Shown here: one piece after another, positions 58,405-64,000 of the stretch | Layout: each line of letters starts with the position of its first letter | How positions within the stretch are numbered: position 1 is the first letter of the stretch | Assembly: GCA_024305405.1 (NCBI GenBank) | Contig: JAKNDB010000105.1 | Coordinates: forward strand, 2,542,001-2,606,000 | Direction: 5' to 3' | DNA: 64,000 nt | Origin: Dirofilaria immitis | Taxonomy: Eukaryota > Nematoda > Chromadorea > Rhabditida > Onchocercidae | Made by a program: the position numbers and the translations under genes | Notes under the pieces: generated by a model | The model's input: only the letters and a program-made list of their open reading frames with translations | Database searches by the model: none | Told to the model about the DNA's origin: nothing

Positions 58405-58979
58405 TCATCCAGTATCTGTCAAAACGGCTCGATGATTCTGAGTTTTCACGGTTATATAGCACAACGATTCTTGTGGAGATGAAAACACGAGGATAATTAA
58501 AGAATTCCAAGAAGCGTAGGAAATCATTTTTTGAAGGGCATTATCAATAATTACGACGGATTTTCCATCTACTTCCACTTTCAACTTTTTCGTATCAATA
58601 TCCACCATAACAATATTATGTGAAATTATTTCTTCATTGACACGCTTCACGAACTCGTCCAGCGAATTGTAATCATTGCTATTCACGTATATTTCACTTG
58701 AAAATAAATGATTCGTGCAAAATCTCAATTTTTGTGTTAAACAAGTTCTAATCAAAGAATTTTCTCGTTATCCTTTAAGTAAAATTTCGTTTCTAGCATT
58801 GCAAATCTCATGTAAAATATTAATCATTGAAATATAAAACAAACTGTTCATTGCTTGTGTTATCTTCTTTGATGTTATTAGGAATGGCGTAAAAGCACTT
58901 TTGTTTTTGTTGAGCCGTAAAAAATGCAAAATAGGTTCAGATCCACCAGCACAAACTTGAAATGCATCACTGAAATAAT
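58405..58979 (-). CDS. Unassigned coding-like exon with an internal stop
   Basis: After an acceptor-like TTTCAG at 58980, the minus strand reads SDAFQVCAGGSEPILHFLRL and stays open to a TAA near 58767. The same frame then runs on without interruption to a TGA at 58405-58407 (including DEFVKRVNEEII and ESLCYITVKTQNH). An open frame of almost 190 codons broken once is unusual at this base composition. It may be the C-terminal exon of the exonuclease gene just upstream or a separate gene lacking its 5' exon. The TAA could be a real stop, an error, or a short intron boundary. I do not recognise the family. Confidence 0.4.
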
Positions 58980-59133
58980 CATTAAAATCATTAAATTCTT
59001 TAAATGGAAAAACTCATTCAATGAGTAATCAATTTACTATAATGCAAATCATAAAGGTAGATAATCCTCAGAGTAAAAAATACTAAAATAGAAACCCCAT
59101 TGTCAAACTGTATTTTCTTGGAGATCAACGATT

Positions 59134-62100
59134 TTAATGAAATGAAATTAAGAATTGCCTCCAGATCAAGGTTGGTTCTTCGCTCGATGCCTCAGGCGGT
59201 ACAGAGTTTAAGCAACATATCACACAATATTTTACGATGTTTCTCTTGCATGCGCAATAAGGTACAATGCAAGCAACAGACAATGGTCTACTACATTTAT
59301 CGCAAGTCCGTACTGCATTTTTCTATAAACGTCGATTTTTTCGTTTCATTTTAACCGGAAAATTTAAGTAAATCCAAGACTTCACTTTTGGCAAAGTCAA
59401 AAATCTCTCATAGAAAGTGATACATTGAAGGACAAAAATATTGAACTTTTCCTAAATTGATAATGCTGACAATGTACACGAGTTTCAAGAATAATAAAGA
59501 ACTCAAAAATTGATTTCTGGGAAACAAGTGAAGATAAATCTTTAAAAAACTTACAACATCCAGACATCGTCTTTTTCGTTGTGGTTCTTGATTGATGTGA
59601 GTTTCTGGAGATAAATTTTTGTTTCTATTAACGTGCGCTCCAGAATTAGTTAAACCATTTTCACGGGCCCAATCGTCAAAACTCCATCCCAAAGAAACAT
59701 TTCCAAAATTAACTCTAAAAATTAGTGATTTATACTTACATCTGATTTCAGCAATAACAATAATAATTTAATAATAACATATAGTACAATAATTTACCCA
59801 TGAGAAAGTTTGTATTTCAACAATTGCATAGTTATAATAGCATCGTCGATAGAACAGTGTCCATTTTCTCCTTGAATTTCTTCATTCAAAAATATTCTCG
59901 CTAACGTCTACAAATCATCCACATCCATTTTATAAAGAAATGGCGAAATGAATTACAGATATTTCTCGTATAAAATAATTACTGCGATATAGAATTTTCA
60001 AAATCTTTATATTTGTAAGTTTAATTATTATATTTAATATAAAAAAAAAGAAATTAATATAAAAATGACGTAAATTAAAAAATTTTACATGAAATATCAT
60101 CGGAAAAGCTGAATCCATCGGAGATGCATTACTGAAAAATGTGACTAATGAAAAAATGTTCTTATAAAGTTTAAAGAAGAAATTACTTTTAGCGATGATC
60201 GTTGCTTGTCTTTACCGGATAAATTTAGACAGAGAGATATATCGATACAATATGGATGTGTAATACGCATTGCATTGAAGTCGCACTCAAGAGTATGACC
60301 AACCAAAACTGCATCGTTTGGCAAAATATGTGATAAAGCTTTCTGAAAAAAATATATTTTTAAATGTATTTTTGATTCCTAAAATATTTGATAAATGAAT
60401 TAAATAATAAAAAGAACGAGCAACCCGAGATAAAGTAGAACTGATTATTAAACTATATCTTTTGCATATAAATATGAGCCATAAATCAAAGATTTTAATC
60501 ACCACGACTTATTTTGACAAGTTCTCTCAGCTTGATAATACTGAATAATAAGATGAAGAAAAATTTAAAGGAAAAGATTCTATACTAACATAACAAATGC
60601 ATGCCCTGATGCAAAACTTGCGAATTAATAATGAAACAACATCTAATAACATTCCAGAGTTATAAGACTGATCAGTTACATACAGAATTTTTCCAGATGA
60701 AACGGACTTGGAAATACACTGCTTGTTCATAGTGAACGGATAGTTTATTATAATTATGAACTCTACTTTAAGAATTAAAATTTAAAAGAGGAATAAAACC
60801 GACCTGTACATCCTCAACCCTCACATTTACATTTTCGAGCATCTTCTCAGTAATACCACTATACTTTGTAACATAATCAATTATTTTATTTTTCGGTTTT
60901 ACCAGAGTGTCCAACAAAACTTCATAACACTCGTTAACCTGTAAGAAAAAGAAATTAAGCTAAATCCTATTCAAAAAAATCAAAAATTTTTATTCCTTTG
61001 CTAAATGTCAAAAATTATAGCAATTTAAACATACGATCGATATCCTGGTCAGCTCACTTTCACCGATTTCTGTAGTGCACATTTCACAATCAATTGCAAA
61101 GAATGGTGAGCCAGCTTTTAGTGTACCATATTTTTCCTAAATGATACTGCAACATTGAAAGGAATCAAAACGATTGGCAAAAGGATTACATTTTATAAAT
61201 TCATTACTGATTTATGAAACACAACAGAGTATATACGCAAATCTTACTTTTGTTGGTACAATAGGTGCCAAGACCTCCATAGACACATTATTCATTTTTG
61301 GAAAAGGATAACAAAATCTATCATTTGTTGCATAGTAACTAGTAACGCACCTTTCATATCAGATCTAATATGTTCTTTTAAAATCTGAACGTGCTGAAAA
61401 GTGAATATCAAATTTACATTACTATAAAAAGGTTGAAAAAATACATGACTATAAAAAGGAATGAAAAAAATTCTTATCATTTAAATTTAAGTTCAGCACT
61501 CTTAATTTTTATCAATCATATAATCAAAAATCAGAGCAAAAATATCATTTACTGCTTCTGAGATATCATGCGTAAAAAAGAAACGTAGGCAAAATCTTGT
61601 ATTAAATAAATTCAATTTCAAAATTTCACGATACTTACGTACGTTAGCAATTCTCTTTAAACGTTCAAACTTCGAAAGTGGGACATTCAGCATACTTTTC
61701 CAAAACTCTAGACTATTCGAAACTTCCGTCTGCATTCTGATAAAAGATTTTGAGCCGAAAAATTCATCGATATACGTTCCTTTTTATTACTTTCCTAATA
61801 AACGTTTTAATAATTAAACATCGAAAGCGCCTTTCTACAAGTATATAAAAATCATAATTTTTAGTAACACGAACAAAGGACATGACTTAATTTTCCGGCA
61901 ATGACTTACTACCATTTCGAGATCACACTCGATTCGAAATATAATTGTTTGTAATATTCCACGATTTGGTCTTAGTGATATCCAAACAGGTTTTTCAACA
62001 TTATGAAATGACACATAATGTACCAATTCGGCGATGTCTAAGAATATGTTGATTATCACAAAATCTCAATCAGCGCATTCTAATATAAGTACTGCATATA

Positions 62101-62532
62101 AATTGAAAAAACTTACTGTGACTTCCAAGCCTTATGCTGTTCAACCTATTTAAATTAAGGTTGATTTTTGGAGGATCTTTTAAATGCCGCATGGCCCGCA
62201 ATTTCAAAGAAATGTCTTTATCTAAAACAATATCATTAAATTCATTAAAGCAGCTATTATTCTGAATAGCATTATTAAAGAACTAAAATTTATGTATGAT
62301 TAGCAAAGAGGTAAACCTTTGAGATGAATGCTGATATTGCTGACCCAGAAATAAGGGAGAAATTTATTTTAAAAAGTAGAGGAAACATCACCAACCATCA
62401 AATGAACGTCCGAGAGACGTCACTGATGTTAAACCCAGTGTTGTGGGATCATCACCAGAAAGTAGCAACACTTCATTAATATCCTTTTAGTTTTTTTAGT
62501 TTTCTTCTTTTACTACTTGGCACTTTAACCAT
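59134..62532 (-). CDS. REXO5/Rex1-type DEDDh RNA 3'-5' exonuclease
   Basis: RNase D-fold exonuclease acting on structured or nucleolar RNA ends. Exons: 62532-62396, 62221-62117, 62037-61913, 61729-61643, 61393-61248, 61136-61035, 60938-60804, 60342-60187, 59907-59798, 59714-59555, 59404-59356, and a tentative 59322-59134. Catalytic residues are visible in order: SPFFAIDCEMC (Asp, Glu), VLVGHTLECDFNAM (Asp), and NGHCSIDDA (His and the final Asp). ELTRISI, LVKPKNKIIDY, YSGITEKML and HPYCIDISLCL support a REXO5 (NEF-sp) relation. The N-terminus is Lys/Arg-rich, a likely nuclear signal; two As are missing in that A-rich stretch (62484-62503). One base is missing at 61313-61316. The last exon encodes a Cys-rich tail (TCDKC...C...CAC...CVICC), but its joining phase is off. 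Confidence 0.88.
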
Positions 62533-63039
62533 GCAATAGCAATCTTAGAAATAAATTTTCTACAATCTGAAACATCTATTTATTATAACACATGTTAATA
62601 GCACGAGAACATCTAACAAATATACGAACATAACAAAGTTGTGGAAATTTAACGGTACAGAAAAACAATATAAAATTCCAAAAAATAAGCTGAAATCATA
62701 TATCGACAGCTTATAAATAAAATTTTCTTACCAAAGAAAGTTTTAATTCAAATAATTTTATATTTTTGGAAACAAAATCTTAAATGCGCTAAATAAAAAT
62801 ATTTAAAATAAAATTTCAGAAAGACAGAAATCGATGATCATTTTTCCAGATAAAGATTACTGAAACCTGCTAAAAGCAGCCATAATACATTGATTTTTAC
62901 AACATTTTGGCATCATCTAAAGAACACTTCAATGACTTCTTGATGCAAGCAGCCAGTGCTAGAAATTTATAATCTCATAATAGGTAACTGATAATATGAG
63001 CACATAATTAATGGATTTCAGCTTAAACAACAGCAATAG
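62533..63039. other. Intergenic spacer between RIC-8 and the exonuclease
   Basis: 507 bp, AT-rich, same-strand genes on both sides. Nothing coding seen. The length is compatible with either an operon spacer or a short 3' UTR plus promoter. Confidence 0.45.
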
Positions 63040-64000
63040 TCAAGATCCAACATCGTTTTCACTATCACTTTTATCAGGTTCGGCATCACCATCCTTGACA
63101 AGTTCTAACACATGTTTTACAGGCTCTAATTGTCCGTCTTTTCCGATCTGCCCTGGAGTTATCAATCCTTGATTCATCAGTTTATTAATATCATTCATCA
63201 ATCGATGTATTTCATACTCTTTTTGTTCCTCGGTCATCCCAGTAAATGGATTTTCTCCACTAGGTTCGATGCAACCAGTTACTGGGTTTACTTGCATTTC
63301 AATCGCTTTATAGTCTTCTGTTTCTGAAGCTTCGCTATCCGACAGATGCTTCGGAGTATTTAAAGCATTTAAGATACCGCGATTAGCCAACAAACCAGCT
63401 GCATGTCCGAAACCACAGTACTTAACGAAACGATTGACACTTTTTTACATAAGATGAAAATGAATTCAGCTGCCAAGTCCTGCGTATTCGAGATACTCAT
63501 CATCAAACGGACCATGCGATTACGCAATTCAGCACCGTCATCTGGTCGTCGTTCAACGTCAGTAGCATGAAGTGGTGGAATAACCTGTAAACGTAAATAA
63601 TGTCGTGCCTCTTTCACTTGAGAACTTAGACGTATTAAAACGGTCAAAAAGTACCGAGGAGCTCGTTTCTTTCATTATTTTCTGTTTCTAATCGTCGTTT
63701 TAGTGCCTGAAGTACAGCATTTGCAAAAGTCATGTCGCGTCCGTCATGGATTAGATTTATATCTTTTTCTTCACATTCTGCAATTTCGGTGCCAGCCATT
63801 CGAAAGATAACGGCAATACCGCAATTACATCTATCGCCGACTGCTCAAGAGATGGGTCAATGTTTTCTAAGGTGACAATTTTTGAACATAATAACATGCA
63901 CTGTTTTGCATTTGATTCCACGGAATCATCCCATGAATAGCAAAATATATTAAACAGAATTTTCAATGCCCAATTCGTATTTTCTGCAAAACTTCTCCAT
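63040..64000 (-). CDS. ric-8: RIC-8/synembryn C-terminal part (5' end outside window)
   Basis: Chaperone and guanine-nucleotide exchange factor for G-alpha subunits. The C-terminal third or so lies here, apparently as one long exon. Recognisable parts: VIAVLPLSFEWLAPKLQNV, RDMTFANAVLQALKRRLE, VKEARHYLRLQVIPPL, GAELRNRMVRLM, RFVKYCGFGHAAGLLANRG, and NPVTGCIEPSGENPFTGMTE followed by EEQKEYEIHRLMNDINKL. These match the conserved synembryn sequence up to its acidic C-terminus (DKSDSENDVGS, stop 63040-63042). One base is missing at each of three runs (63764-63768, 63646-63650, 63441-63446), each of which restores the family alignment. The exon may start after TTTTGCAG near 63984, or continue past the window edge. 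Confidence 0.92.

Overview
The window is AT-rich (roughly 30% GC), intron-rich animal DNA. Every confident gene is metazoan. Short GT-AG exons with tttcag-type acceptors, an SRF/UNC-120 MADS gene, a DMSR-type neuropeptide GPCR and a eukaryotic UDP-galactopyranose mutase together point to a nematode. A parasitic clade III/filarial worm is my best guess, but that is inference. I saw no rRNA, tRNA, CRISPR array or recognisable transposon.

Layout. (1) 1-3357 is mostly non-coding, with two possible edge exons. (2) 3358-9404 (+) is a PP2A B56 regulatory subunit in 14 exons. (3) 11955-12413 (-) encodes a small membrane/coiled-coil protein, and 13047-15922 (-) an unidentified coiled-coil protein. (4) 15.9-26.8 kb is gene-poor. 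(5) 26805-30180 (+) is a neuropeptide GPCR. (6) 31555-32204 (-) is a small secreted Cys-rich protein. (7) 33659-36195 (+) is UDP-galactopyranose mutase. (8) 37080-49507 (-) is SRF/UNC-120, whose 4-kb introns are full of simple repeats. (9) From 53 kb to the right edge all genes run on the minus strand. In transcription order they are RIC-8 (cut by the window edge), a REXO5-type RNA exonuclease, an unassigned reading frame, the complex I assembly factor NDUFAF1, and two neighbouring SLIRP-like RRM proteins. Gaps of about 0.25-0.5 kb suggest a possible operon.

The strongest whole-window signal is technical. In nine otherwise well-conserved genes the reading frame breaks at about 21 sites. At nearly every site one base missing from a short run of identical bases restores both the family's conserved residues and the phases of all downstream splice sites. 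Two splice sites also look one base short. This pattern fits homopolymer undercalling in a draft assembly better than gene decay. CDS spans below are given on genomic coordinates with the breaks named, and exon totals come out divisible by three only after these corrections.

The genes are mostly housekeeping and signalling: phosphatase targeting, G-alpha chaperoning and exchange, muscle transcription, mitochondrial RNA handling and complex I assembly, and galactofuranose synthesis. I did not find a clear new multi-gene system. The least explained items are the coiled-coil gene, the 152-residue membrane protein, the Cys-rich tail after the exonuclease, and the reading frame at 58405-58979.
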